From the NCBI RefSeq assembly GCF_001025175.1, contig NZ_AP012324.1, forward strand, positions 744,001 to 808,000: a stretch of DNA of 64,000 nt, given 5' to 3'. This document shows, piece by piece, positions 1 through 8,752 of the stretch. Position 1 is the stretch's first letter; the number at the start of each line of letters is the position of its first letter. Made by a program: the position numbers and the translations under genes. The notes beneath the pieces were generated by a model. That model had not been told where the DNA came from. It was given only the letters and a program-made list of their open reading frames with translations, and ran no database searches. The DNA comes from Bifidobacterium breve DSM 20213 = JCM 1192 (lineage in GTDB: Bacteria > Actinomycetota > Actinomycetes > Actinomycetales > Bifidobacteriaceae).

Positions 1-1008
1 GCCGAGCTGACCGCAGCTGGTTGCGATATCGTGCGCGTGGCTGTGCCGAGTCAGGACGATGCGGACGCATTGCCGGAGATCTGCAGGAAGTCGCCGGTGC
101 CGATCATCGCGGATATTCACTTCCAGTCCAAGTACGTGTTCCAGGCCATCGATGCCGGCTGCGCAGCCGTACGCGTGAACCCCGGCAACATCCGTAAATT
201 CAATGAAGTCGGCCCCTCGATCTGCAAAGCAGCCACTGATGCCGGCATCTCTCTGCGTATCGGTGTGAACGCCGGTTCGTTGGACAAGGAACTCTACGCC
301 AAATACGGCGGCCCCACTCCTGAAGCATTGGTGGCCTCCGCATTGAAGGAAGCTCACATGTTCGAGGACGTCGGCTTCCATGATTTCAAGATTTCCGTCA
401 AGCACCATGACGTGATTACCATGGTCGAAACCTATCGTCTGCTTGCCTCCAAGGGTGACTGGCCGCTGCACCTCGGCGTCACCGAAGCCGGTCCGGCCTG
501 GCAGGGCACCATCAAATCCTGCCTGGCGTTCGGCGCACTACTCGCCGAAGGCATCGGAGATACGATTCGCGTCTCGCTGTCCGCCCCGCCGGTCGAAGAG
601 GTCAAGGTGGGCTGCAAGCTCCTTGAATACATGGGATTGCGCCCGCGCAAGTTCGACATCATCTCCTGCCCGAGCTGCGGACGAGCCCAGGTGGATGTGA
701 TTCAGCTTGCCTCGGCCGTGACCGAGGGGCTGAAGGACGTGACCGCGCCGATTCGCGTGGCCGTTATGGGTTGCATCGTCAACGGCCCCGGCGAAGCCCG
801 CGAGGCCGACCTCGGCGTGGCTTCCGGCAACGGCAAGGGACAGATCTTCATCAAGGGCAAGGTCATCGAGACCGTGCCCGAAGACCAGATCGTAGACACG
901 TTGCTTACCAAGGCGCAGGAAATCGCCGCCCAAATGGAGGCCGATGGCCTGGTTCCCGTCAACGCCACCGGCCCGGTGGTGGTTCCCATTCAGCATCCCA
1001 ATCGCTGA
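1..1008 (+). CDS. ispG: 4-hydroxy-3-methylbut-2-enyl diphosphate synthase, 5'-truncated
   Basis: Penultimate enzyme of the MEP isoprenoid pathway, converting MEcPP to HMBPP with a [4Fe-4S] cluster. The reading frame is open from base 1, so the start lies outside the window; about 335 residues of the C-terminal part are present. Visible family marks are the TIM-barrel segment PIIADIHFQ, then the iron-sulfur cysteines in SCPSCGRAQ and [16 protein letters not shown] near the C-terminus. It is followed after 47 bases by a membrane hydrolase and then recO-uppS; uppS also uses the isoprenoid precursors this pathway makes. A short inverted repeat (CCACGG/CCGTGG, about 1015-1034) follows the stop but has no T-run. 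Identification is firm. Confidence 0.97.
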   Translation, partial: AELTAAGCDIVRVAVPSQDDADALPEICRKSPVPIIADIHFQSKYVFQAIDAGCAAVRVNPGNIRKFNEVGPSICKAATDAGISLRIGVNAGSLDKELYAKYGGPTPEALVASALKEAHMFEDVGFHDFKISVKHHDVITMVETYRLLASKGDWPLHLGVTEAGPAWQGTIKSCLAFGALLAEGIGDTIRVSLSAPPVEEVKVGCKLLEYMGLRPRKFDIISCPSCGRAQVDVIQLASAVTEGLKDVTAPIRVAVMGCIVNGPGEAREADLGVASGNGKGQIFIKGKVIETVPEDQIVDTLLTKAQEIAAQMEADGLVPVNATGPVVVPIQHPNR

Positions 1009-1055
1009 ATGCGCCCCACGGCATAATTACCGTGGAACGGCTACAATAACCTTTC

Positions 1056-2831
1056 GTGCCACAAGAAGAGCAGCGTCTGACCGTGAAGGCCAAGCCGTGG
1101 ACCAGCCTCCACCGGCTCATGGTCAGTCTGCCCATCTTCATCATGCTGATGGGCGTGCTGGTCTCTATCTCCAATCTCACTACCGTGCCATGGAATATCG
1201 AGCCCACCGGCCAATCCATGGCCACGCTTACCGATGATACGGACGTCACTTTTGCCAATCCGGCCGGCGAAGCATTGCCCAGTAAAGGCACCTATCAGGT
1301 CAGTGAACGGTATATCACCCTGAATATGACCAGCGACGGCAACCTGACTCAAGAGACCGGAGTGCGCGGCAAAGCCAACAAGAACGGCGTGCAGACCATC
1401 AAAGTGCTTATTCGCGAGCCGCAGGGAGCTGCCGGCAAACGACCGGGTGTGGTGTTCATGCACGGTGCCGGTTACGGCACTTGTGATAACTCATTTGGCG
1501 ATGTGGCCTCCGACATGGCTTCAGCCGGTTTTGTGACCGCAGTACTCGATAAACCAGTTTGGAACACCACCGACGTCAACCGCGACTACATGGCCTCCGC
1601 CAAAGCCTATGATCAGGTGATTGCATATTTGCGGCAGCTTGAGAACGTCGACAATGCCAAGGTCGGCATTTACGCCACGTCCGAATCCACTTGGATATCC
1701 TCATACCTGCTGCAGGATGACCCGGATGTCGCTTTCCAGATTCTCTTGAGTCCGATGGTATTCAGCCCACGCCAGTCGTTGGGCTTCTTCGTCACCCAGG
1801 ACTTTACGCTTGCCGGTGCGAATGATGGCTATCAGTCCATTGTCCAGCGTGTGTTCAGCGCGGACACCGATTTGTTCTCGCTGACGAATTTCGATCTTGA
1901 TACGCTCAAACCTGCCGCCTACGCCGTTCCCACTTTTGTGGCCTATGGGTCGAAGGATGTGATGACCGCACAGGTCGATGGTGTGCGCGCGATTCTGCAC
2001 AACGCGCACCAGGCCAACAACTGGGATGTGACCGTACGCAGTTATCCCGTGGCCAACCACGTGCTCCGCTTGGGGGACGAGTCGGAGGCCGGAACTCCAT
2101 TCGCGGATGCCTATGTGAATGACCTGATCGACTGGGCGGTAGGTACCACGGCAGGCTATACGCAAACCAGTGAACGCGTGGCCGGCGCTGGCCTGTACCA
2201 GTCGATTGGGTTGCCGGGAGCGTTGAAAGCCCGTCGGGTGGGAACCATATACGGCGTGATCGTGCATGTCGCCGTTGTGCTGCTGCTTATGGCCTCAACG
2301 ATATTGGGATTGGTAGCGCTTGGCCGCAAGATCGCGTTGAACGCACAGTGGCGGCGCAATCGGAGGGAGGCAAAGCGGGCTGGCATGCTCCTGCCTGCCA
2401 AGCCCGTGGTATTGGGTTTCGCCCATGGTTTCGGCGGATCGTTGCTGACGCTTACCCTTACCACGCTGGCCGCGATGCTGATCTTCTTTGCCGGACTAGG
2501 CCAAGTGATTATGGGCGTGGTCAAACTTGCCTGGGGTGGCGCGCCCACGGAAACGCCCGGGGTGATGTATTGGAGCTGGCCGGTGATCCAAGTGGTGTCT
2601 GTGCTGGTGGTCTGGGCATGGTCTCGCGTGTTCATGAGGCTTATAGAGGTGGCCTGGCATCGTGGCCTTATCCAGTTGCCGCCCAGGCGCGAGGCGGTTC
2701 GTAATATCGTCACCGGTGCCGAACCGGTGCTCGCCTCCACTCGACTTGGCCGCGTACTGTTCTGGCTGGTGGCGTTCACTATGCTGAACGTGTTGCTGTT
2801 CTTCGCGTTCTGGGGTCTGTTCGTTTACTGA
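1056..2831 (+). CDS. membrane-anchored alpha/beta hydrolase (dienelactone-hydrolase-like)
   Basis: A 591-residue protein with one N-terminal membrane segment (about residues 22-42), an extracytoplasmic alpha/beta-hydrolase domain, and about four membrane segments in the last 200 residues. Hydrolase marks are the oxyanion-type VFMHGAGYGTC, a nucleophile region IYATSESTW in place of a textbook GxSxG, an Asp in VAYGSKD and a His in PVANHVLRLG. Substrate unknown. The first start (GTG 1056) lacks a Shine-Dalgarno sequence; GTG 1083 in the same frame, behind AAGAAGAG, is an alternative. The fusion of an outside hydrolase domain with a C-terminal membrane bundle is the unusual feature. It ends 32 bases before recO. 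Confidence 0.72.
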   Translation: MPQEEQRLTVKAKPWTSLHRLMVSLPIFIMLMGVLVSISNLTTVPWNIEPTGQSMATLTDDTDVTFANPAGEALPSKGTYQVSERYITLNMTSDGNLTQETGVRGKANKNGVQTIKVLIREPQGAAGKRPGVVFMHGAGYGTCDNSFGDVASDMASAGFVTAVLDKPVWNTTDVNRDYMASAKAYDQVIAYLRQLENVDNAKVGIYATSESTWISSYLLQDDPDVAFQILLSPMVFSPRQSLGFFVTQDFTLAGANDGYQSIVQRVFSADTDLFSLTNFDLDTLKPAAYAVPTFVAYGSKDVMTAQVDGVRAILHNAHQANNWDVTVRSYPVANHVLRLGDESEAGTPFADAYVNDLIDWAVGTTAGYTQTSERVAGAGLYQSIGLPGALKARRVGTIYGVIVHVAVVLLLMASTILGLVALGRKIALNAQWRRNRREAKRAGMLLPAKPVVLGFAHGFGGSLLTLTLTTLAAMLIFFAGLGQVIMGVVKLAWGGAPTETPGVMYWSWPVIQVVSVLVVWAWSRVFMRLIEVAWHRGLIQLPPRREAVRNIVTGAEPVLASTRLGRVLFWLVAFTMLNVLLFFAFWGLFVY

Positions 2832-2863
2832 CATATGGCGCAAACGTTGCGAAAGGAGGGATG

Positions 2864-3583
2864 ATGCCGCTGTACCGAGATGAAGGCGTGGTGCTGAGAA
2901 CCGCCAAACTTGGTGAGGCCGACCGCATCATCACCCTGCTGACGCGCGAGCATGGCAAGATTCGAGCCGTGGCCAAAGGCGTACGACGTACTAAATCACG
3001 GTTCGGGGCACGCCTTGAACCGTTCATGCGCGTGGATCTGCTTATTGCTGAGGGCCGTTCGCTGGACGTCGTTTCACAGGCTGAATCCGTCGCTTCGTAT
3101 GGTGCCGCAATAGCTGCCGATTATGCGGCGTACGAGGCTGCCAACGTCATTGTGGAGACCATTGATAAGCTCGTCAGCACCGAGCATGAGCAATTGCCGA
3201 ACCAGTATCGGCTGCTTATCGGTGCATTGAATGCGCTCGCCAAACATGCTCATGCATCGCAGACCATCAGCGAGTCCTACGTGATGAGGGCCCTGGCGCT
3301 GGCCGGCTGGACGCCGCGTCTCGCCACTTGCGTGGTGTGCGGCAAGCCCGAGCGCCGTTACTTCTCCATCGCATCAGGCGGTGTGATGTGCGAGGCCGAC
3401 CACACCACCGATGCCCGACGTATCGCGCCGCTTGTATTGAGTCAGCTTGATGCCCTGATTCGAGGCGACTGGTCGGTGCTTGATAACGCGCCATTGGAGC
3501 GTATTGTGCAAGAGTTGGTTGAAGATTGGGGGGAGTATTACCTCGAACGGCCGATTCGTTCGCTGCGCTTGATAGATTCATGA
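2864..3583 (+). CDS. recO: DNA repair protein RecO
   Basis: Recombination mediator of the RecFOR pathway that helps load RecA on SSB-coated single-stranded DNA. The 239-residue protein begins MPLYRDEGVVL, a typical RecO start, with an N-terminal OB-fold, a helical middle and a cysteine pair CVVCG near residue 158. Two ATGs occur in tandem at 2861 and 2864. The AGGAGG lies 1 base before the first and 4 before the second, so the second is preferred. The stop overlaps the uppS start in an ATGA arrangement, implying translational coupling. The recO-uppS pair is common in actinobacteria. Confidence 0.94.
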   Translation: MPLYRDEGVVLRTAKLGEADRIITLLTREHGKIRAVAKGVRRTKSRFGARLEPFMRVDLLIAEGRSLDVVSQAESVASYGAAIAADYAAYEAANVIVETIDKLVSTEHEQLPNQYRLLIGALNALAKHAHASQTISESYVMRALALAGWTPRLATCVVCGKPERRYFSIASGGVMCEADHTTDARRIAPLVLSQLDALIRGDWSVLDNAPLERIVQELVEDWGEYYLERPIRSLRLIDS

Positions 3584-4374
3584 GTATGGCTTTTGAGAAC
3601 GTTGATTACACGTCGTTGGACATCCCCGCAGCTCCGTTCAGCGACCCCTCCCGTATCCCTGATTTCCCCAAAAACAAAGTGCCCCGGCATGTGGGTGTGA
3701 TTATGGACGGCAATGGCCGTTGGGCCAAGCAGCGCGGCATGATCCGCACCAATGGCCATCAAGCGGCTGAGCCGGTGGTGTTCGACACCATTGCCGGTGC
3801 CATAGAGGCCGGTGTGCGCTATCTAAGCCTGTATACGTTCTCCACTGAAAACTGGAAACGATCGCCGCAAGAGGTGCGTTTCCTGATGGGCTTCTCCCGC
3901 GAGATTATCCATCGCCGAGTGGCGCAGATGGATGAATGGGGTGTGCGTGTGCGCTGGTCGGGCCGCCGTCCGAAGCTGTGGAAGTCAGTGATTGACGAGC
4001 TTGAAGTGGCAATGGAACGCACCAAGAACAACAAGGTCATCGATGTGGTGTTCTGCATCAACTATGGTGGTCGTGCCGAGATTGCCGATGCCTGTGCAGC
4101 CATTGCACGAGAGGTGCGTGACGGCCGAATTTCCGGAGACCGCGTCACCGAGAAGATGGTTGCCGATCATCTCTATAATCCGGATATCCCTGATTGCGAC
4201 TTGGTGATTCGCACTTCCGGCGAGCAGCGTACCTCCAACTTCCTGCCGTGGCAGGCCGCGTACGCCGAGCTGGACTTTGTACCTGAACTGTTCCCCGACT
4301 GCGGCCGTGAGGTGCTCTGGCGCGCCATTGATAACTACATTCACCGCGATCGTCGATTTGGCGGCGTGAAGTAA
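3580..4374 (+). CDS. uppS: isoprenyl transferase (undecaprenyl diphosphate synthase family)
   Basis: cis-Prenyltransferase that elongates farnesyl or geranyl diphosphate with isopentenyl diphosphate to make the lipid carrier for cell-wall sugars. The catalytic Asp is in GVIMDGNGRWAKQRG (about residue 43). Other conserved blocks are STENWKRSPQEV, FCINYGGRAEI, DLVIRTSGEQRTSNFLPW and the C-terminal YIHRDRRFGG. The start ATG overlaps the recO stop by four bases. An in-frame ATG two codons later is possible. A GC hairpin (AACAGCCC/GGGCTGTT, about 4378-4396) follows the stop and may terminate transcription. Length (264 residues) is normal. Confidence 0.96.
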   Translation: MSMAFENVDYTSLDIPAAPFSDPSRIPDFPKNKVPRHVGVIMDGNGRWAKQRGMIRTNGHQAAEPVVFDTIAGAIEAGVRYLSLYTFSTENWKRSPQEVRFLMGFSREIIHRRVAQMDEWGVRVRWSGRRPKLWKSVIDELEVAMERTKNNKVIDVVFCINYGGRAEIADACAAIAREVRDGRISGDRVTEKMVADHLYNPDIPDCDLVIRTSGEQRTSNFLPWQAAYAELDFVPELFPDCGREVLWRAIDNYIHRDRRFGGVK

Positions 4375-4375
4375 A

Positions 4376-4437
4376 GAACAGCCCTGTGGGCTGTTCGTTC
4401 ACGCCGCCGAGCCGGGCGCGGTAGTGTGCGGCTCGGT
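4376..4437. terminator. paired GC hairpins between convergent genes
   Basis: Two inverted repeats lie between the uppS stop and the thiX-like stop. One is AACAGCCC/GGGCTGTT at about 4378-4396; the other is CCGAGCC/GGCTCGG at about 4408-4437. Neither has a long T-run. They could act as a bidirectional terminator. The first resembles part of the composite repeat seen after argG. Confidence 0.45.
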
Positions 4438-4493
4438 GTGTTGAGTCCGGCGAAGCCGGTCCTTAATTGCTGGGGCGTGAAGTAAGGAACGAG

Positions 4494-5273
4494 CTACTCG
4501 CTGATATCCGCGTCGGCTCCATTGCCGAGCAGCAGCCATTCGACCAGTGAAATCAGCCCTAGCAGTATTGCGGTTTCGGCGATCACCACTACAGTGGCGG
4601 AGAAGATCAGCGGAGTGCGGAACGAATTGAACGCAGCTTGCAGCCAAATGCCCAGGCCGTTCATTGCGCCCAGATATTCGGCGGTGGCCGCCGTTCCGAA
4701 AATGTAGGCGGCCGAGATGCGAATGCCGCCAAAGATCTGGCGTGCGGCTACACGCAGCTTAACGTGCCAGAGTGCCCATGCACGTGTGGCTCCGCAGGTC
4801 AGTGCCACGTCTTCGTAAAATTGCGGCACGGCGGTCAGTCCACGGGCTGTCTGCACGGCGATGGGAAATACGCCGAACACGGCGACAATAACGATTTTGC
4901 CCAGTGGCTCGAATCCGAACCAAATCATGAACAACGGAGCCACGGTAATCAATGGAATGGTCTGTGCGGCCACCAGCAGCGGATAGAACGCACGGTGCAG
5001 GGTTTTGGATAGGTACAGCCCGATGCCAATGAGCACGCCCGCTACGATGGCGATGGCAAATCCAGTGAGAGCCTCATATGCGGTGATGGCGGCGGCATCC
5101 ATTAAATCCGGCCAAGTGCGCACCATGGAGGCGATGATCTGGGTGGGGGAAGCAAGTACACGTTCCGAGACATGTCCCGCGCGTACGGCCGCCTCCCACA
5201 CCACCAGCAAAAGACCGATGGTAATGGCCGGTGGCGCTATACGCACCAACCACGACTTGAGATTGTTCATCAT
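4494..5273 (-). CDS. ABC transporter permease, ThiX-like (NitT/TauT/ThiX family)
   Basis: A 259-residue inner-membrane permease with about six membrane segments and the family EAA loop (TCGATRAWALWHVKLRVAAR). Together with the lipoprotein encoded just upstream it should form an importer for a thiamine precursor such as an aminomethyl-pyrimidine. ATGs at 5273 and 5270 both follow GAAGGCAA; the earlier methionine of the open frame (5306) has no ribosome site. A terminator-like hairpin separates it from the binding-protein gene, so expression is probably lower. No ATPase gene adjoins it. Family is clear; the thiamine link rests on the NMT1/THI5-type binding protein. Confidence 0.82.
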   Translation of the reverse strand: MMNNLKSWLVRIAPPAITIGLLLVVWEAAVRAGHVSERVLASPTQIIASMVRTWPDLMDAAAITAYEALTGFAIAIVAGVLIGIGLYLSKTLHRAFYPLLVAAQTIPLITVAPLFMIWFGFEPLGKIVIVAVFGVFPIAVQTARGLTAVPQFYEDVALTCGATRAWALWHVKLRVAARQIFGGIRISAAYIFGTAATAEYLGAMNGLGIWLQAAFNSFRTPLIFSATVVVIAETAILLGLISLVEWLLLGNGADADISE

Positions 5274-5283
5274 TTGCCTTCGA

Positions 5284-5320
5284 AAAATATAAATGGCTCC
5301 CCTCAAGAATGAGGGGAGCC
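5284..5320 (-). terminator. intercistronic hairpin between thiY-like and thiX-like genes
   Basis: Read on the minus strand, GGCTCCCCTC and GAGGGGAGCC form a 10-bp stem with a 6-base loop (5295-5320), followed by an A/T-rich ATTTATATTTTT tract (5284-5294). It looks like a leaky intrinsic terminator between the binding protein and the permease. Its stem matches the GGCTCCCC repeat family found elsewhere in the window. Confidence 0.7.
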
Positions 5321-5337
5321 GGCCTCCCTACAGTCGC

Positions 5338-6405
5338 TCAGTCCACGTAGTCGTTAGTGGCGAGTTCCTTGGCCTGCGGAGCCTGCTTGGGGTTCTTGCC
5401 GTCCTTGTCCTGGTAGGTGCCGGCCTTGTACTGGAAGTCAAGGTAAGGCTGGGCGTCATCGAAGTTCACGGTGCCGGGCAGCGACTTGGCATCATCGGTG
5501 GTCCAGTAGCCGTTCTTGACGATCTCTTCCATCGAGGTACGGGTCAGCTTGGAATCCAGCTGGGCTTCCTTGGCCTGCGCCACGAGAATATCGGCGGCCT
5601 TGTCCGGGTTGGACAGGGCGTAGTCGTAGCCCTTCTTGGTGGCGGAGAGGAACTTCTTCAATGCGTCGGCGTTGGCGGAATCCTTAAGCCAAGAGCCCTT
5701 GACCGCAAAGCCGAGCTGGTCCGGGTTGCCGGGAACGCCCCAATCGGAGGCAACGAAGCAGTTGAGCGCCGGGCCGTTCAGCTCGCTTTCCACACCCTCC
5801 CAAGTCACGTAGAAGCCGCCGAAGTCACCCTTGCCGCTAGTAAGGGTCTCGAAGGTGTTCGTGCCGGCGGTGGCGGTCTTGAATTCGCCGGTGCCGCCTG
5901 CATCCTTAATCATCTCACGCACCACGGCGTTCTGCTCTGCCGAGCCGAAGCTCACGAAGGTTTTGCCGGACAGGTCTGCCGGCGTCTTGATGTCGGTACG
6001 GGAGGCCAATGCGCACCAGCGGGCCACGGGCTTTTGCGTCAGATCAAAGACGAATTTCAGATCGGAGCCTTGCGAGTTGAATGCGGCCACATTGCTCAGC
6101 GTGGTGAAACCGACGTTTGCCACACCGTTCTCCACACTGGTTTCCGCGCCGGCCTGAGCGGTCGGCAGAATCTTCACGTTGACTCCTGCGTCCTTGAAGT
6201 AGCCGAGCTTCTGGGCCGCGTACAGGCCGATATGGTTCGTGTTCGGCGTCCAATCAAGCATGAACGAAACGGTGGGTGTACTGGAATTGCTGGAATCGGC
6301 GGTGTTGGCGTTGCCGCATGCCGCAACGGACAGTCCGAGCGTGGCGGCTCCCAACACGGCCACCATCCTGACCAGACCCTTCTTGACTTCAATCCTCATC
6401 TTCAT
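5338..6405 (-). CDS. NMT1/THI5-like substrate-binding lipoprotein, ThiY-like
   Basis: Extracellular lipoprotein that captures substrate for the adjacent permease. The start (ATG 6405, behind AAGGTGAC) gives 355 residues with a lipoprotein signal ending LGLSVAAC, so the mature protein would begin at Cys30. ATG 6399 is also possible. The domain opens with FMLDWTPNTNHIGLYAAQ, the signature of the bacterial THI5/NMT1 group that binds pyrimidine precursors of thiamine. A much longer open frame runs upstream to 7128, but it overlaps the divergent aminotransferase and is not real. No TPP riboswitch is visible upstream, unlike the other two thiamine loci in the window. Confidence 0.86.
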   Translation of the reverse strand: MKMRIEVKKGLVRMVAVLGAATLGLSVAACGNANTADSSNSSTPTVSFMLDWTPNTNHIGLYAAQKLGYFKDAGVNVKILPTAQAGAETSVENGVANVGFTTLSNVAAFNSQGSDLKFVFDLTQKPVARWCALASRTDIKTPADLSGKTFVSFGSAEQNAVVREMIKDAGGTGEFKTATAGTNTFETLTSGKGDFGGFYVTWEGVESELNGPALNCFVASDWGVPGNPDQLGFAVKGSWLKDSANADALKKFLSATKKGYDYALSNPDKAADILVAQAKEAQLDSKLTRTSMEEIVKNGYWTTDDAKSLPGTVNFDDAQPYLDFQYKAGTYQDKDGKNPKQAPQAKELATNDYVD

Positions 6406-6664
6406 GTCACCTTGCCTTCTGCGCATAATGCGCTCAAGGTCTGATGCATCGTAAAGCGGAAAGGTGAGGAGCCCGCGCGAAACATCAAACCGTACGCCAC
6501 GCGCATAAGCGAGGGCGTGTATTCCAAATGATATCGGCACGGTTGCTGCCACCAACCGCGCGAACGACTCACCAGTATAGCCGTATGGCTGGAAGCGCAA
6601 GCATGCTGCTTTGGTCTCGAACCGCGGCAAGGGTCGGGGTTGCCACGCTCTATCGTAGGGAGAT

Positions 6665-7876
6665 ATGAGCGTGCATTTCTCCTCCCGAGTGGATATTTCC
6701 GATCCGAATCCGATTGCGACCGCCGAGGCTGCGGCCAGGGCAAACGGTACTGCGCTGGGCAAGCTCAATGATTCCAATCCGACGCGGCATGGACTGGCTC
6801 CCGCACTGGTGCCGAACGTATATACGGCCGATCCGCGCGGATCGTACGCGGTTCGTGAAGCTCTGGCTGCATTCCTGAACGAAGCCAATGCGGACCGCTC
6901 CCAGATGAACGCATCAGCGAATACCGCCAGCAGGGGCGTGAAGCCGGAGCAATTGTATGTGTTGAGCTCCACATCCGAGGCATACTCATGGCTGATCAAA
7001 TTGTTATGTGATGCCGGAGATGCAGTGCTGGCCCCCAAGCCGGGATACCCGCTGATCGAGTCGATCGCCCGGCTTGAATGCGTGGATACCGTCGAATACC
7101 AGTTGCGGTTCGACGGCTCTTGGTTCATTGACGTGGCCGAGCTGGAGCAATTGCTTGACGGACCGAGCGGCGCTCGTATTCGTGCATTGGTACTGATTAA
7201 TCCGAATAATCCGACCGGATCCTATGTCAAGCCGGCCGAGCGGGAACGTATCGTGACGATGTGCCGGGAGCGAGGCATCGCCCTTATTGCCGATGAAGTG
7301 TTCTTTGATTATGCCCTTGAGCCATTTGCCGGCAACGCGCGTTTGGCCGGAGAGCAGGGTGTGCTTACTTTTGCGCTTGACGGGTTCTCCAAAATGCTGG
7401 CGGCGCCTCATGCCAAAGTCGGGTGGATTCAGGTGTCCGGGCCGGCCGAGGATGTTGCGCAAGCCCAGCGCCGACTTGATGTCATAGCCGACGATTACCT
7501 GCCGATGAGTGACATCATCGCACAGCGGATTCCGGCGCTGTTGGAGGCCGCGACTGAGCAAACCGCGCGTGTGGAGGAACGAGTGCGCGGCAATCTCGCG
7601 ACTTTGCACGAGCTGCTGGATGCGGACCCGAATGGGTTGGTCAGCGTGCTGCGAGCCGAGGGCGGCTGGAACGTGCTGCTGCGCGTGCCGTCCGTGATTG
7701 ACGAGAACGAGATGGTGCTGAAGCTCATCGCCGAGCATGGCTTGACCGGACAGCCTGGATATTTCTTTGATATGACCTCCAACGGCTATTTGGCGGTTTC
7801 GCTGCTGCCCGAGCCGGAAGTGTTTAGGCAAGGCATTTGCGCCGTGCTCGCCACTGTGGAGGCGCTGCTGGCATAA
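6665..7876 (+). CDS. PLP-dependent aminotransferase (class I/II fold)
   Basis: Fold-type I PLP enzyme of 403 residues. The Schiff-base lysine is in DGFSKMLAAPHAKVGW (about residue 244), the Asp that binds the pyridine nitrogen is in LIADEVFFDY, and NPNNPTGS is the usual substrate/PLP loop. A conserved C-terminal Arg should bind the carboxylate. The substrate cannot be read from sequence; alanine, aspartate or aromatic aminotransferase, or a cystathionine beta-lyase-like activity, are all possible. ATG 6665 lies close behind GGGAG; GTG 6671 in the same frame is better spaced. It overlaps the next gene in a TAATG junction, indicating a two-gene operon. Confidence 0.85.
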   Translation: MSVHFSSRVDISDPNPIATAEAAARANGTALGKLNDSNPTRHGLAPALVPNVYTADPRGSYAVREALAAFLNEANADRSQMNASANTASRGVKPEQLYVLSSTSEAYSWLIKLLCDAGDAVLAPKPGYPLIESIARLECVDTVEYQLRFDGSWFIDVAELEQLLDGPSGARIRALVLINPNNPTGSYVKPAERERIVTMCRERGIALIADEVFFDYALEPFAGNARLAGEQGVLTFALDGFSKMLAAPHAKVGWIQVSGPAEDVAQAQRRLDVIADDYLPMSDIIAQRIPALLEAATEQTARVEERVRGNLATLHELLDADPNGLVSVLRAEGGWNVLLRVPSVIDENEMVLKLIAEHGLTGQPGYFFDMTSNGYLAVSLLPEPEVFRQGICAVLATVEALLA

Positions 7877-8670
7877 TGGGCGGCATGGGATTCTTTTTTC
7901 AGTCCAAAGAGCTGCCGCGCCCGGCTTCGCTGACGTTCACCTTGAAAGAAGCCGGCCATACCTATGATGATGGGCATGTTGGCCTTGCGCCCACCATGCT
8001 GACCATCAGCGAACAGCGCGTGGCTGTGATCGGCCTGAATGGAGCTGGCAAATCCACATTGTTGGGATTGCTCGATGGCTCTCTTAAAGCCAATATCGGC
8101 ACGGTTACGGTGTCCGGCGGCAGCGAACAACTGAACCCAGCCGTGAAAAAAGACCTGAAGCGCATTGACGACCTTGTCGGTAAAGTGCGTCGCGAGGAGA
8201 TTCCGAACAGCTTCTACCGGGCCGCGAATATCTCCGAAGCGGTGTCCGAAGCACTGAAAAAGCACAAGGTGCCGGAGTCCGAACGCCATGCGCGCATCGG
8301 CAATCTGTTCGCGCATTTCAATCTGGCACAGGTCTCCAAGGCCAAGGCCAGCGAGCTTGACTCCGAGAAACGACATCTGCTGGCCATTGCCGCCGCATTG
8401 AGCTTTGAGCCCAGTGCAATCGTGGCTGACGAGCCCAGCAAGGGTTTGGATGAGATTGGCACCGCACACGTGGCCAAGGCATTGTTCAGCTACAACAAGC
8501 AGGTCATCTTCGCCACGCATGACACGGATATGATTCGCCGGCCCGAATACGCAATCGACCGCGTACTCGTACTGGACGAGCACGCGGTCGTGTGCGATGA
8601 CGCGCCGGCCGAAGCCGTGGCGTTTTATGAGGATCTGATTCGACGCAAGTACGAGGCCTCCAAGCGGTAA
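7876..8670 (+). CDS. ABC-type ATPase, BioM/EcfA-like
   Basis: A 264-residue ATPase resembling the energising subunit of ECF vitamin or cobalt importers. Walker A is GLNGAGKS, Walker B is AIVADEPSKGLD and the H-loop is FATHDTD. The signature motif is degenerate: the usual LSGGE is ELDSEKRHLLAIAAAL, so the two glycines are replaced by Asp-Ser/Glu. The start overlaps the aminotransferase stop (TAATG); an internal ATG at 7885 is an alternative. No S or T component is adjacent, so it would act with a remote partner. BioM for biotin is my best guess from overall similarity, not proven. Confidence 0.75.
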   Translation: MGGMGFFFQSKELPRPASLTFTLKEAGHTYDDGHVGLAPTMLTISEQRVAVIGLNGAGKSTLLGLLDGSLKANIGTVTVSGGSEQLNPAVKKDLKRIDDLVGKVRREEIPNSFYRAANISEAVSEALKKHKVPESERHARIGNLFAHFNLAQVSKAKASELDSEKRHLLAIAAALSFEPSAIVADEPSKGLDEIGTAHVAKALFSYNKQVIFATHDTDMIRRPEYAIDRVLVLDEHAVVCDDAPAEAVAFYEDLIRRKYEASKR

Positions 8671-8671
8671 T

Positions 8672-8719
8672 GCTCCCCTCAGTCACCTGCGGTGACAGCT
8701 CCCCTCAGAGAGAGGAGCC
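8672..8719. repeat. GGGGAG/CTCCCC intergenic palindromic repeat
   Basis: CTCCCCTCAGTCACC, GGTGACAGCTCCCCTCA and a terminal GAGGAGCC form the family's nested inverted repeats directly after the ATPase stop. Related copies occur at 40702, 42096, 47960 and 48907. It probably folds as a long hairpin and could terminate transcription from both sides. Confidence 0.75.
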
Positions 8720-8752
8720 AAGGGTGCGTCGCTCGGTCGCAGGCCGATGTCG

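Noticed and set aside
5293..6444. Open frame of 383 codons on the plus strand
   Set aside because: Antisense to the thiY-like lipoprotein gene, whose signal peptide and family motifs are clear.
6406..6664. Possible TPP riboswitch before the thiY-like gene
   Set aside because: No CTGAGA block or pyrophosphate arm on either strand; only a small GCGCAT/ATGCGC repeat is present.
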